Assembly (NCBI RefSeq): GCF_040689395.1
Contig: NZ_JBFAZX010000026.1
Location: 42,271-106,270 of the forward strand
DNA from: Dactylosporangium sp040689395
GTDB taxonomy: Bacteria > Actinomycetota > Actinomycetes > Mycobacteriales > Micromonosporaceae
DNA length: 64,000 bases
Direction: 5' to 3'
Position numbers and translations under genes: made by a program. Positions within the stretch are counted from its first letter, which is position 1, and each line of letters begins with the position of its first letter. A model generated the notes under the pieces. That model worked only from the letters and a program-made list of their open reading frames with translations. It was not told the DNA's origin and did no database searches. Positions 16,535 through 24,268 of this stretch are shown piece after piece.

Positions 16535-17462
16535 GCCCTTCGGCCTCCTCCTCTGCCCGGGCGGCCGCGGCGGCCGCCAACCGCCGAGCCGCATACGCCT
16601 CGGCACCCTTGCTCGGCTTGCGCCGGCGCGGCGGTGCGGTCACCCCCGGAGCGAGCTTCCGGGCGCTGACCAGGAACGCCGTGTGCGCGATCATGCGGTG
16701 ATCGGGCCGCACGGCCAGGCCCTCCACATGCCAGTCGCGCACGAGACTCTCCCACGCTCGAGGCTCGGTGTAGCCACCATCCTCGCGCAAGGCCTCCACC
16801 AACTCCGACAACTGGGGCGTTGTCGCCACATATCCGATGAACACCCCGCCGGGGATCAGCGCCCGCGAGACGAGCGGCAGGATCTCCCACGGCGTGAGCA
16901 TGTCGAGGATTATCCGATCAAAACCGGCGTCCTCACAGCCGGCCACGTCCCCGACCCGCAGCGTCCAGCCCGGCACCGGGCCGCCGAGGAACGCCTCCAC
17001 GTTGCGCCGGGCGACCTCGGCGAAGTCCTCCCGCATCTCGTAGGAGGTCACGGTCCCCTCGGAGCCGACGGCGCGCAGCAGCGAGCAGGTCAGCGCGCCC
17101 GAGCCGGCGCCGGCCTCCAGCACCCGGGCGCCGGGGAAGATGTCGCCCATCGCCACGATCTGGGCCGCGTCCTTGGGGTAGATCACCTGGGCGCCGCGCG
17201 GCATGGACAGCACGTAGTCGGACAGCAGCGGGCGCAGTGCCAGGTAGGCGGTGCCGCCGGTGGAGGTGACCACGCTGCCGTCGGGCGCGCCGATGAGCTC
17301 GTCGTGGGCGAGCCGCCCGCGGTGGGTGTGGAACTCCTTGCCCGCCTCCAGCACGATGGTGTGCATCCGCCCCTTCGGGTCGGTGAGCTGGACCCGGTCG
17401 CCGGGGCGGAAGGGGCCCCTCCGGATGGCGGACGGGGTTTGGACGGGGCTTTCCACGCTCAC
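16512..17462 (-). CDS. trmI: tRNA (adenine-58-N1)-methyltransferase TrmI
   Basis: TrmI (316 aa) methylates A58 in the T-loop of tRNA using SAM. The N-terminal beta domain contains GDRVQLTDPKGRMHTIVL. The Rossmann domain has the SAM loop VLEAGAGSGALTCSLL and FDRIILDMLTPWE. A basic, Ala-rich C-terminal tail (PPRRRKPSKGAEAYAARRL) extends the enzyme. The GTG at 17462 overlaps the site-2 protease stop by 4 nt. Association with the proteasome locus is a conserved actinobacterial arrangement, though no functional link is known. Confidence 0.94.
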   Translation of the reverse strand: MSVESPVQTPSAIRRGPFRPGDRVQLTDPKGRMHTIVLEAGKEFHTHRGRLAHDELIGAPDGSVVTSTGGTAYLALRPLLSDYVLSMPRGAQVIYPKDAAQIVAMGDIFPGARVLEAGAGSGALTCSLLRAVGSEGTVTSYEMREDFAEVARRNVEAFLGGPVPGWTLRVGDVAGCEDAGFDRIILDMLTPWEILPLVSRALIPGGVFIGYVATTPQLSELVEALREDGGYTEPRAWESLVRDWHVEGLAVRPDHRMIAHTAFLVSARKLAPGVTAPPRRRKPSKGAEAYAARRLAAAAAARAEEEAEGHEPTELQ

Positions 17463-18667
17463 GTGCTGTTCCTCCGGACGGTCGGCCTGCGCGGCCGCCG
17501 GGTCGGGGCCACCAGGGAGACGAGATCGGCGCCGCGCAGGACGCCGTGCACATCCTCCCCGGTGACCACGAGGTAGTCGCCGCCCGGGTCGTCGTTGATC
17601 GCCATCAGCAGGTCGGGGCCGCGAAGGTCGCCGGCGAGCACGTGATCGCGGTCGATGCGGCGGGTCACGTCGCCGATCGGCACCCAGGGCCGCCGCTCGG
17701 CCGGCACCGCGCGTGCCGAGGCACCGTGCACGAACCCGACCAGGCTACCCCCGCCGTCGACCACGGCCACGACGGGCGCGCGCTCGGCGGCCATCGACGC
17801 GATGCGGTCGGCCTCCGACAGCGGTGTGTCGGCGGTCACCGCGACGACCGGCCGGGCCAGCTCGCGGGCGCTGAACGGGGGCAGGCTGGCGGTCGCCTTG
17901 GCGTGCCGGATCGCCTGCCCGGCCCCGACCCACATGGTGAGGGCGACGAGCAGGGTGAAGAGGATGCCGAAATACCCGTGCACGAGCCGGAAGTGCCACA
18001 GCAGCAGCGCGACCCCGGCGGTCGCCAGCGCCAGCACCCGCCCGGCCCACCCGGCGACCTGCCGCCCGACGTTGGCGTCGCCGCTGAGCTGCCACACCAG
18101 CGCCTGTAGCGCCCGCCCGCCGTCCAGCGGCAGCCCCGGCAGCGCGTTGAACAGCGCGACCACGATGTTGGACAGCGCCAGCTGGAACGCGAACGTGGCG
18201 GCGATGCCGCCGGGCGGCAGCACCACCGCGGCGCCGGCCGCGACCAGCCCGATCGCCAGCGACACCACCGGACCCGCCAGGGACACGTACAGCTCCACGC
18301 CCGGGCGCGGCGCCTCGCGCTCCATCTCGGTGTACCCACCGAGCATCTCCAGCGTGATGCCGCGCACACCGATGCCGCTGCGCCGGCTCGTCACGGCGTG
18401 CCCGAGCTCGTGCAGCAGCACCGAGATCAGCAGGCACACGACGAACCCGAACCCGACCGCCAGCCCCGTGGTGAACGAAAGCCCCAACCGGCTCGCCATG
18501 TATTGGCCATACGTGAGCGTGATGAGCCCCGCCAGCAGCAGCCACGACGGCGCCAGGTAGATCGGGACGCCGGCCAGCCGGCCCAGCGGGATGCCCGCGC
18601 CGCGCTCCCGGGGCTGCGGGCGGGCAGCCGGCGAGGCCGGCGCGGATGCCGTGCGGTGTTCGTCCAT
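17459..18667 (-). CDS. Site-2 protease (M50) with CBS-like domain
   Basis: 402-aa intramembrane zinc metalloprotease. There are about six membrane helices. HELGH at residues 86-90 supplies the zinc ligands and active Glu, and NALPGLPLDGGRAL (Asp182) the third ligand. After about residue 265 a soluble region has two CBS-like repeats (LSEADRIASMAAERAPVVAV). The family (Rip3 type) cleaves membrane anchors such as anti-sigma factors; the substrate here is unknown. The start at 18667 follows TAGCAT by 8 nt. It is divergent from the RecB-like gene and heads the trmI operon. Confidence 0.92.
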   Translation of the reverse strand: MDEHRTASAPASPAARPQPRERGAGIPLGRLAGVPIYLAPSWLLLAGLITLTYGQYMASRLGLSFTTGLAVGFGFVVCLLISVLLHELGHAVTSRRSGIGVRGITLEMLGGYTEMEREAPRPGVELYVSLAGPVVSLAIGLVAAGAAVVLPPGGIAATFAFQLALSNIVVALFNALPGLPLDGGRALQALVWQLSGDANVGRQVAGWAGRVLALATAGVALLLWHFRLVHGYFGILFTLLVALTMWVGAGQAIRHAKATASLPPFSARELARPVVAVTADTPLSEADRIASMAAERAPVVAVVDGGGSLVGFVHGASARAVPAERRPWVPIGDVTRRIDRDHVLAGDLRGPDLLMAINDDPGGDYLVVTGEDVHGVLRGADLVSLVAPTRRPRRPTVRRNST

Positions 18668-18675
18668 CGCACCAG

Positions 18676-18681
18676 ATGCTA
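18676..18681 (-). promoter_or_regulatory. -10 box for the site-2 protease operon
   Basis: TAGCAT on the minus strand, 8 nt before the ATG at 18667. It would give a leaderless message for protease, trmI and the DUF5998-like gene. Confidence 0.45.
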
Positions 18682-18724
18682 CGGGCTCGCGGGTTCGAAA
18701 CACGTTTTCGTCATACCCCCCGTC

Positions 18725-18730
18725 TAACCT
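18725..18730 (+). promoter_or_regulatory. -10 box for the RecB-like gene
   Basis: TAACCT, 7 nt before the ATG at 18738. This supports that start over a longer upstream frame beginning at 18591. Confidence 0.5.
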
Positions 18731-18737
18731 CTTGGGC

Positions 18738-19595
18738 ATGACGGTGCCCGTTACCTCCGCCCTGCCAACCCTGTCGCCGTCGCGCGCCGCGGACTTCAAG
18801 ACCTGCCCCCTGCTCTACCGCTTCCGCAGCATCGACCGCCTGCCCGAGCGCCCGACCGCCGACCAGGCCCGCGGCACCCTGGTCCACGCCGTGCTCGAGG
18901 CGCTCTTCGACGCCCCGGCCGGCGAGCGCACCCCGCAGCACGCCGCCGACCTCGTCGCGCCGCAGTGGCAGCGCCTGGTCGAGCAGGAGCCGGAGCTGGC
19001 GGACATCTTCGCCGGCACCCCCCTCACCCCCGACGAGTTCCTGTCCGGCGCCGGCGACCTGCTGTCGGGCTACTTCGCCGTCGAGGACCCCAATCGCCTG
19101 GAGCCCTCCGACCGCGAGGCGTATGTCGAGGCCGAGGTCGACGGCCGCCTGGTCATCCGCGGCATCATCGACCGCCTGGACGTCTCCCCCGCCGGCGACC
19201 TGCGCGTGGTCGACTACAAGACCGGCGGCGCCCCCCGCGAGGCCTTCGAGGCCCGGGCGATGTTCCAGCTCAAGTTCTACGCTCTGGTCCTGTGGCGCAC
19301 CCGCGGCGTCGTGCCGAGGGTCCTGCGCCTCATGTATCTGCGCGACCGGGAGGTCTGCGACTTCGCCCCCGACGCCGACGACCTGGCCCGCTTCGAGCGC
19401 ACCCTGCTCGCCCTGTGGCAGGCCATCGACCTGGCCACCCAGACCCGCGACTTCCGACCCAAGCCGAGCCGCCTGTGCGGCTGGTGCGCCCACCAGGCCC
19501 TCTGCCCGGCGTATGACGGCACGCCCCCACCCTTCCCGCAGACCGCCCCGGCCCCGAGCGAGGACCCGGCGGAGCTGGTCGTGGAGCGCGACTGA
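18738..19595 (+). CDS. RecB-like PD-(D/E)XK exonuclease with Fe-S site
   Basis: 285 aa. GTLVHAVLEALFD, RGIIDRLDV and VVDYKTGG are the nuclease motifs of the Cas4/AddB/RecB C-terminal family, the last giving the D..(D/E)xK core. Cys23 in DFKTCPLLYRF and Cys247, Cys250 and Cys256 in LCGWCAHQALCP form the four-cysteine [4Fe-4S] pattern of this family. There is no helicase domain, so it is a stand-alone nuclease. It is the conserved neighbour of trmI and the proteasome genes in actinobacteria. Its biological role is not known. Confidence 0.9.
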   Translation: MTVPVTSALPTLSPSRAADFKTCPLLYRFRSIDRLPERPTADQARGTLVHAVLEALFDAPAGERTPQHAADLVAPQWQRLVEQEPELADIFAGTPLTPDEFLSGAGDLLSGYFAVEDPNRLEPSDREAYVEAEVDGRLVIRGIIDRLDVSPAGDLRVVDYKTGGAPREAFEARAMFQLKFYALVLWRTRGVVPRVLRLMYLRDREVCDFAPDADDLARFERTLLALWQAIDLATQTRDFRPKPSRLCGWCAHQALCPAYDGTPPPFPQTAPAPSEDPAELVVERD

Positions 19596-19837
19596 CGGCC
19601 CGCATCGCATGCCGTTCCTCCCGTGAGCGCCTGGTCTGGGTCGGTCGCCGCGCAGCCTCATCGAGCCAGACCGGGCGAAACGGCCGGGCCTGGCGGCCCT
19701 CCCTGCCATGCCCGCGGTGCCAAGAACCCGCGGCGGCCCCCACCGAGGCCTGCGGCCGCAGCGACCGGGCAGCCACAGAAAATCCGACATATCACGCTTT
19801 AGCATGATCATCAGCTGGACCTTCGGCGCTGGCCGCG

Positions 19838-19876
19838 CCTGCGACGTGCGTCGACCGGGCCGACGCACGTCGCAGG
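19838..19876. repeat. Perfect 16-bp inverted repeat
   Basis: CCTGCGACGTGCGTCG, a 7-nt loop, then CGACGCACGTCGCAGG. The right half together with GCGCGGCCAGCGCCG is echoed near 44163, where the second copy of the dispersed element lies, so the palindrome seems to belong to that element. Confidence 0.7.
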
Positions 19877-19950
19877 CGGACCTTGCCAGGCTCGGTCGGC
19901 ACAACATCTCCGCGATCATGCGGCACCCATCGGCCGAGCGCCCGGTTCGT

Positions 19951-19996
19951 CATGATCACGGAGTGAAACCGCACAAGAACCAGCACGTTCACTCCG
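19951..19996 (+). repeat. Dispersed palindromic repeat, copy 1
   Basis: CATGATCACGGAGTGAAA, a GCACAAGAA core, then AGCACGTTCACTCCG. The copy at 44101-44148 is the same in reverse orientation. CGGAGTGAA and TTCACTCCG form the ends of a hairpin. Confidence 0.65.
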
Positions 19997-20128
19997 GGAG
20001 CACGGAAAACCCGCCGAGGCCCGGGCGCAGCCGACATGCTCGACGCCCTCCGTGCTTTGCCGCAACCGGCCACGCGCCAACCAGTATCGCCACTAGCGCC
20101 AATTGGTTTGTTGTGGAAACCTGTCTGT

Positions 20129-20824
20129 ATGACTCCCGATGCGGTTCCCGCCGGCGGCGATCCACGCCGGCTGCTGGCTGAGGCGCGCGAGCTCGCGCGC
20201 CGGGTCCGTCTTGCCCAGCGGGTGACGTGGCTGCCCCTGCTGGTGCTGGCCCTGGTGACGTTCGGAGCGGTCCCGGTGTACAGCTTCGGCCACCGGGTCG
20301 TCAGCGACTGCCGGGCGTTGAGCGACGGTGAGGTGTGCAAGGTCTGGTTCCAGGCCGTGTCGTTCTACTGGTGGGCGGCGCTGGTGCTGGCGTACGTGGT
20401 GATCGCCGGCGGATACCTGCGGGTGGCCCGGGCTCGGGGACTGGGCGCCCGGATGCTGCCGTACGTGCTCACCGGCGTCGCGCTCGTCGTCGTGTCCGCT
20501 GCCGTCACGGCGGCTTTGCGCCTCCTCGACCCACTGCCGTACCCCGGCGGCCCGTCCGCCTTCGTCGTGTTCCTGTTGCACCTGCTCGATCCGACCGGCG
20601 CCATCGGGTTGGCCCTGCTGGTGCTGGCCTGGCTGGAGCGGCGCGTCGCGCTGCTGCTGTTCGCCCTCGGATACCTGGCGGTGGTGCTGCCGCCGCCGAT
20701 CGCCGCCGGGTGGGGCACCAGCTCCTGGTGGGGACCCTCGACACAGATGGAGATCAGCGGCGGCCTGTTGCTGCTGGGCAGCGCCGGATTCGCGCTGGCG
20801 CAACGACTGCGGCGGACCCGGTGA
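20129..20824 (+). CDS. Multi-pass membrane protein of unknown function
   Basis: 231 aa with about five hydrophobic helices (residues about 30-48, 75-95, 108-128, 145-165 and 168-185, with a further one near the C-terminus). No enzyme or transporter motif is recognised. The ATG at 20129 gives MTPDAVPAGGDPRRLL. Its TGA overlaps the next gene's GTG by 4 nt, so membrane protein and winged-helix regulator are made together. This is a common plan for a regulator with the membrane protein it controls or senses through. Confidence 0.75.
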   Translation: MTPDAVPAGGDPRRLLAEARELARRVRLAQRVTWLPLLVLALVTFGAVPVYSFGHRVVSDCRALSDGEVCKVWFQAVSFYWWAALVLAYVVIAGGYLRVARARGLGARMLPYVLTGVALVVVSAAVTAALRLLDPLPYPGGPSAFVVFLLHLLDPTGAIGLALLVLAWLERRVALLLFALGYLAVVLPPPIAAGWGTSSWWGPSTQMEISGGLLLLGSAGFALAQRLRRTR

Positions 20825-21177
20825 GCGGACCGCTCGACGGCCCGGCGCCGGACGAGACCGAATCCCCGCATCCGGTCACCGGGCTCGACGACGTGGTGCA
20901 CCAGCGGGTCCGGCTCGGCATCCTCACCATCGCGCACGAGGCCCGCCGGGTGGAGTTCGGCTACCTGCGCACCCAGCTGGGACTGACCGCCGGCAACCTC
21001 TCCCAGCACCTCAGCGTCCTGGAGACAGCCGGCCTCATCGAGGTCGAGAAGGGCTACGCCGGCAAACGCGGCCGGACGTGGATCACCCTCACCGCGGCGG
21101 GCAACGCGGCGCTCGCCGAAGAGATCGCGCGACTCAAGCAGCTCATCGCCCGCGTCGAGACGACGAACGCGCAGTAG
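20821..21177 (+). CDS. Winged-helix transcriptional regulator
   Basis: 118-aa protein with one winged-helix domain (HQRVRLGILTIAHEARRVEF, then LGLTAGNLSQHLSVLETAGL as recognition helix and TWITLTAAGNAALAEEI). It belongs to the HTH_27/ArsR-MarR-like group of short regulators. It has no cysteine sensor motif. The GTG at 20821 overlaps the membrane protein stop. It probably regulates its own operon; the signal is unknown. Confidence 0.85.
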   Translation: MSGPLDGPAPDETESPHPVTGLDDVVHQRVRLGILTIAHEARRVEFGYLRTQLGLTAGNLSQHLSVLETAGLIEVEKGYAGKRGRTWITLTAAGNAALAEEIARLKQLIARVETTNAQ

Positions 21178-21511
21178 CGAGACGCTCCCCACCCGGCTCT
21201 GGCGGCGACCAGCGGCTCCACGCTGCCGGCCGGGCTGAGCGGTGCGCCCGACCCGCAGCGCATCGGCATGTTCGGCACCTCGAAAGGCGGGACCGCGACC
21301 ATGTGTAAGAAGTGGCTGCCATGACAGCCACTTCGTACACACAACCTGCGTTCCCAGAGATGCCAGCGACGGGCCGCATGGCGCGGGCGGACGCGACACC
21401 CGGGTCCGCTGGAGGGTCCTCCTTGCGGAGTCCGGACTCATCCCTGAGGAGGAGAGCGGCTCGGACGCGGCGACGAATGGGGCGCTCCACGCAGCCGATA
21501 CCGTCGACAGC
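21178..21511. other. Intergenic stretch before the two-component system
   Basis: 334 nt without a confirmed gene. It holds a 17-bp hairpin (21302-21341). A tiny frame (21268-21324, 18 codons starting MFGTSKGGTATM) ends inside the hairpin; it could be a leader peptide but has no clear ribosome site. Confidence 0.45.
21302..21341. terminator. Near-perfect 17-bp hairpin
   Basis: TGTGTA then GAAGTGGCTG, a 6-nt loop CCATGA, then CAGCCACTTC and TACACA, with a single mismatch. It may terminate the winged-helix operon or act as an operator or attenuator for the downstream kinase. There is no T-run. Confidence 0.5.
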
Positions 21512-22720
21512 GTGCGCAGGATCAGGGAGTTGCTCGGCCGGCGGGGACACCCGCTCGCTCAGGACATCGCGTTCGCGATCCTGTTGATGCTGCTCAGCGC
21601 CGGGCTCGAGAGCCTGGCGCGCGCCGCGGTCGGGGTCAGCGACCTGCCGACGCAGCTGGTGTACGAGTCGCTGGGGCTGGCGGCGGTCGCGATCCGGCGG
21701 CGGTGGCTCTGGGTCGCCGTGCTCTGGACCGGGGTGCACGCCGTCGTGCCGTTCGTGACCGGGCTACGGGTCGTCGAGGGCGGGCTCGGGATCATCGTGC
21801 TGACGTACACGGCGGCGGTGTACCTGCCGGTGCGGCGCGGCTTCGCGGCCGCGGCGGTGATGTGGGTGCCGGGGATGGCGCTGGCCCTCGTGCTGGGGCG
21901 GCCCGGCGCCACCGCCTTCTACCCCGACGTGAGGGTCTTCGTGGTGTTCAACGCGATGAGCGCGCTGGTGTGCTTCACCGTGGGGCGCACCGTGGCGACG
22001 CGCCGGGCGTACATCGCGGCGCTGGAGGATCGGGCCCGCACCGCCGAGACCAGCCAGCGGGCGCAGACGGAGAAGGCCGTGGCCGAGGAGCGCCGGCGCA
22101 TCGCGCGCGAGCTGCACGACGTGGTCGCGCACCACGTGAGCGTGATGGGCGTGCTGGCGACCGGGTCGCGGCGGATGCTGGCCCGGGACCCGGCCGCGGC
22201 CGACGAGGCGCTCGCCACGATCGAGGAGACCGGGCGCACGGCGCTGCGGGAGATGCGGCGGCTGCTCAGCGTGCTGCGGACCGAGGCGGAGCCGGCCGGG
22301 GAACTGGCGCCGCAGCCGGGGCTGGCGGGCATCGAGGGGCTGGTGGAGCAGATCCGCGAGGCCGGCCTGCCCGCGGTGCTACGGGTCGACGGCGAGCCGG
22401 GGCCGCTGGATCCCGGCGTGTCGCTGACGCTGTACCGCATCGTGCAGGAGGCCCTCACCAACGCGCTCAAGCACGCCGGGGCGGCGAAGGTCGAGGTGCG
22501 GCTGACGTTTCGGACCACGGACGTGACGGTCGAGATCTGCGACACCGGGCGCGGGCCGCAGCTGGGCACCGCGGCCGTCGGGCACGGGCTGCTGGGCATG
22601 CGCGAGCGCGTGATGCTCTACGGCGGGACCCTGCGCACCGGCCCGCGCCCCGGGGGCGGATACCGTGTGCACGCGAGGATCCCCATCGAGGTGCCGGCAG
22701 AGAGGCAGTTGACGAGTTGA
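21512..22720 (+). CDS. Sensor histidine kinase (NarL-type partner)
   Basis: 402 aa from GTG 21512. It has four to six N-terminal membrane helices (residues about 15-165), then a dimerisation helix RIARELHDVVAHHVSVMGVL with phospho-acceptor His202. The HisKA_3/HATPase part shows EALTNALKHA (N box) and VGHGLLGMRERVMLYGG (G boxes). It is the classic kinase for LuxR-type response regulators and overlaps its regulator by 4 nt (TTGA). The start is uncertain because the frame is open upstream to 21242 and no ribosome site decides it. Confidence 0.88.
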   Translation: MRRIRELLGRRGHPLAQDIAFAILLMLLSAGLESLARAAVGVSDLPTQLVYESLGLAAVAIRRRWLWVAVLWTGVHAVVPFVTGLRVVEGGLGIIVLTYTAAVYLPVRRGFAAAAVMWVPGMALALVLGRPGATAFYPDVRVFVVFNAMSALVCFTVGRTVATRRAYIAALEDRARTAETSQRAQTEKAVAEERRRIARELHDVVAHHVSVMGVLATGSRRMLARDPAAADEALATIEETGRTALREMRRLLSVLRTEAEPAGELAPQPGLAGIEGLVEQIREAGLPAVLRVDGEPGPLDPGVSLTLYRIVQEALTNALKHAGAAKVEVRLTFRTTDVTVEICDTGRGPQLGTAAVGHGLLGMRERVMLYGGTLRTGPRPGGGYRVHARIPIEVPAERQLTS

Positions 22721-23391
22721 CCCAGGCGCGTCCCATCCGGCTGCTGCTCGTCGACGATCAGCCCCTGCTGCGCACCGGGTTTCGCATGGTGCTCGGCGGC
22801 GAGCCCGACCTCGACATCGTGGCCGAGGCCGGCGACGGGGTCGAGGCCGTGGAACTGGCCCGCCGGCTGCTGCCCGACGTGGTGCTCATGGACATCCGGA
22901 TGCCGCGCATGGACGGCGTCGCGGCCACCCGCGCGATCGTCGACGCGAAGCTGCCCGTGCGGGTGCTCATCCTGACCACGTTCGACCTGGACGAGTACGT
23001 CGTCGGGGCGCTGCGGGCCGGGGCCAGCGGGTTCCTGGCCAAGGACGTGCCCGCCGATGACCTGGTCATCGCGATCCGGACCGTGGCGGCGGGCGAGGCG
23101 GTCGTCGCGCCGCGGATTCTCAAGCGGCTGCTGGACAAGTTCGCCGACTCGCTGCCCGATCCCGACGCGGCGCCGCCGCGGGACCTGCGCGTGCTGACCG
23201 ACCGCGAGCGCGAGGTGCTGGTGCAGCTGGCCAAGGGCCTGTCCAACGCCGAGATCGCCCGGGCGCTGTCGGTGAGCGAGACCACCGTCAAGACCCACGT
23301 CGGTCACGTGCTGACGAAGCTGGGGCTGCGCGACCGGGTCCAGGCCGTCGTCCTCGCGTACGAGACAGGACTGGTCCGCCCCGGCTCCTGA
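22717..23391 (+). CDS. LuxR/NarL-family response regulator
   Basis: 224 aa. The receiver domain has the acidic pocket LLVDDQ and the phospho-acceptor Asp59 in VVLMDIRMPRMDG. A C-terminal LuxR helix-turn-helix follows (LTDREREVLVQLAKGLSNAE with ALSVSETTVKTHVGHVLTKL). The TTG start at 22717 overlaps the kinase stop. Directly downstream are the ABC transporter genes, 92 nt away, which it most likely controls. Confidence 0.94.
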   Translation: MTQARPIRLLLVDDQPLLRTGFRMVLGGEPDLDIVAEAGDGVEAVELARRLLPDVVLMDIRMPRMDGVAATRAIVDAKLPVRVLILTTFDLDEYVVGALRAGASGFLAKDVPADDLVIAIRTVAAGEAVVAPRILKRLLDKFADSLPDPDAAPPRDLRVLTDREREVLVQLAKGLSNAEIARALSVSETTVKTHVGHVLTKLGLRDRVQAVVLAYETGLVRPGS

Positions 23392-23483
23392 CTTCGTTCT
23401 CGGGGACGAGGGACAGGGTGACAGGCGCCCTTAGCGTGAAGTGGACAAGACGAGAGCTACCACTGCACGAGGGGGAACTGAGC

Positions 23484-24263
23484 GTGACCACGACTGTCAC
23501 GACGGGGGACGGGGTCGCCGCCCGCGCGGTCGACGTGTGGAAGGTGTACGGCAGCGGCGAGGCTCAGGTCATCGCGCTGCACGGGGTGAGTGTCGAGCTC
23601 GAGCGGGGCCACTTCACAGCGATCATGGGGCCGTCCGGGTCCGGTAAGTCGACGCTGATGCACACGCTCGCGGGTCTGGACTCCGTCACCCGCGGGGAGA
23701 TCTTCGTCGGCGACACCCGGCTGACCGGGATGTCCGACGGGGCGCTGACGAACCTGCGGCGGACCAAGGTCGGGTTCATCTTCCAGCAGTTCAACCTGCT
23801 GCCGACGCTGACGGCGGAAGAGAACATCCTGCTGCCGCTGTCGATCGCGGGTCGCAAGGCCGATCCCGCGTGGTACGACACCGTCATCAAGACGGTCGGG
23901 CTCAGCGACCGGCTCGGGCACCGGCCCAGCCAGCTCTCCGGTGGCCAGCAGCAGCGCGTCGCGTGCGCGCGGGCACTGGTGTCACGGCCGGAGGTCATCT
24001 TCGCCGACGAGCCGACCGGCAACCTCGACTCGCGCTCGGGCGCGGAGGTGCTGTCGTTCCTGCGCAACTCGGTCCGCGAGTTCGGGCAGACGATCGTGAT
24101 GGTGACGCACGACCCGAACGCGGCCTCGTATGCCGACCGGGTGATCTTCCTCGCCGACGGGCGCATCGTGGACGAACTGCGCGAACCGACCGCCGAAGCG
24201 GTGCTCGACAAGCTCAAGAACCTCGACAAGGTGCCCGGCGACCTGGCCGGCGAGGTGGCCTGA
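23484..24263 (+). CDS. ABC transporter ATPase, MacB/LolD type (first copy)
   Basis: 259-aa ATPase. Walker A is GPSGSGKST, the signature is LSGGQQQR, Walker B is VIFADEPTGNLDSR, and the H-loop is MVTHDP. The FtsX-permease partner follows 5 nt after its stop. The GTG at 23484 has GAGGGGGAA upstream. It shares most of its sequence with the second ATPase at 27049, including the phrase FIFQQFNLLPTLTAEENILL. The set resembles exporters for peptides, lipids or antibiotics, or a stress-sensing permease; the substrate cannot be told. Confidence 0.93.
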   Translation: MTTTVTTGDGVAARAVDVWKVYGSGEAQVIALHGVSVELERGHFTAIMGPSGSGKSTLMHTLAGLDSVTRGEIFVGDTRLTGMSDGALTNLRRTKVGFIFQQFNLLPTLTAEENILLPLSIAGRKADPAWYDTVIKTVGLSDRLGHRPSQLSGGQQQRVACARALVSRPEVIFADEPTGNLDSRSGAEVLSFLRNSVREFGQTIVMVTHDPNAASYADRVIFLADGRIVDELREPTAEAVLDKLKNLDKVPGDLAGEVA

Positions 24264-24268
24264 CCGCC

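Larger units (their letters stand above)
19596..20128. other. Intergenic stretch with inverted repeats
   Basis: No gene is seen in these 533 nt. They hold a perfect 16-bp inverted repeat (19838-19876) and one copy of a dispersed repeat (19951-19996), listed separately. The remainder is GC-rich without coding character. Confidence 0.6.

Noticed and set aside
19708..20181. A coding gene in the gap after the RecB-like gene
   Set aside because: The frame crosses the inverted repeat and the dispersed element. Its similarity to a frame at 43.8-44.2 kb is explained by the repeat itself.
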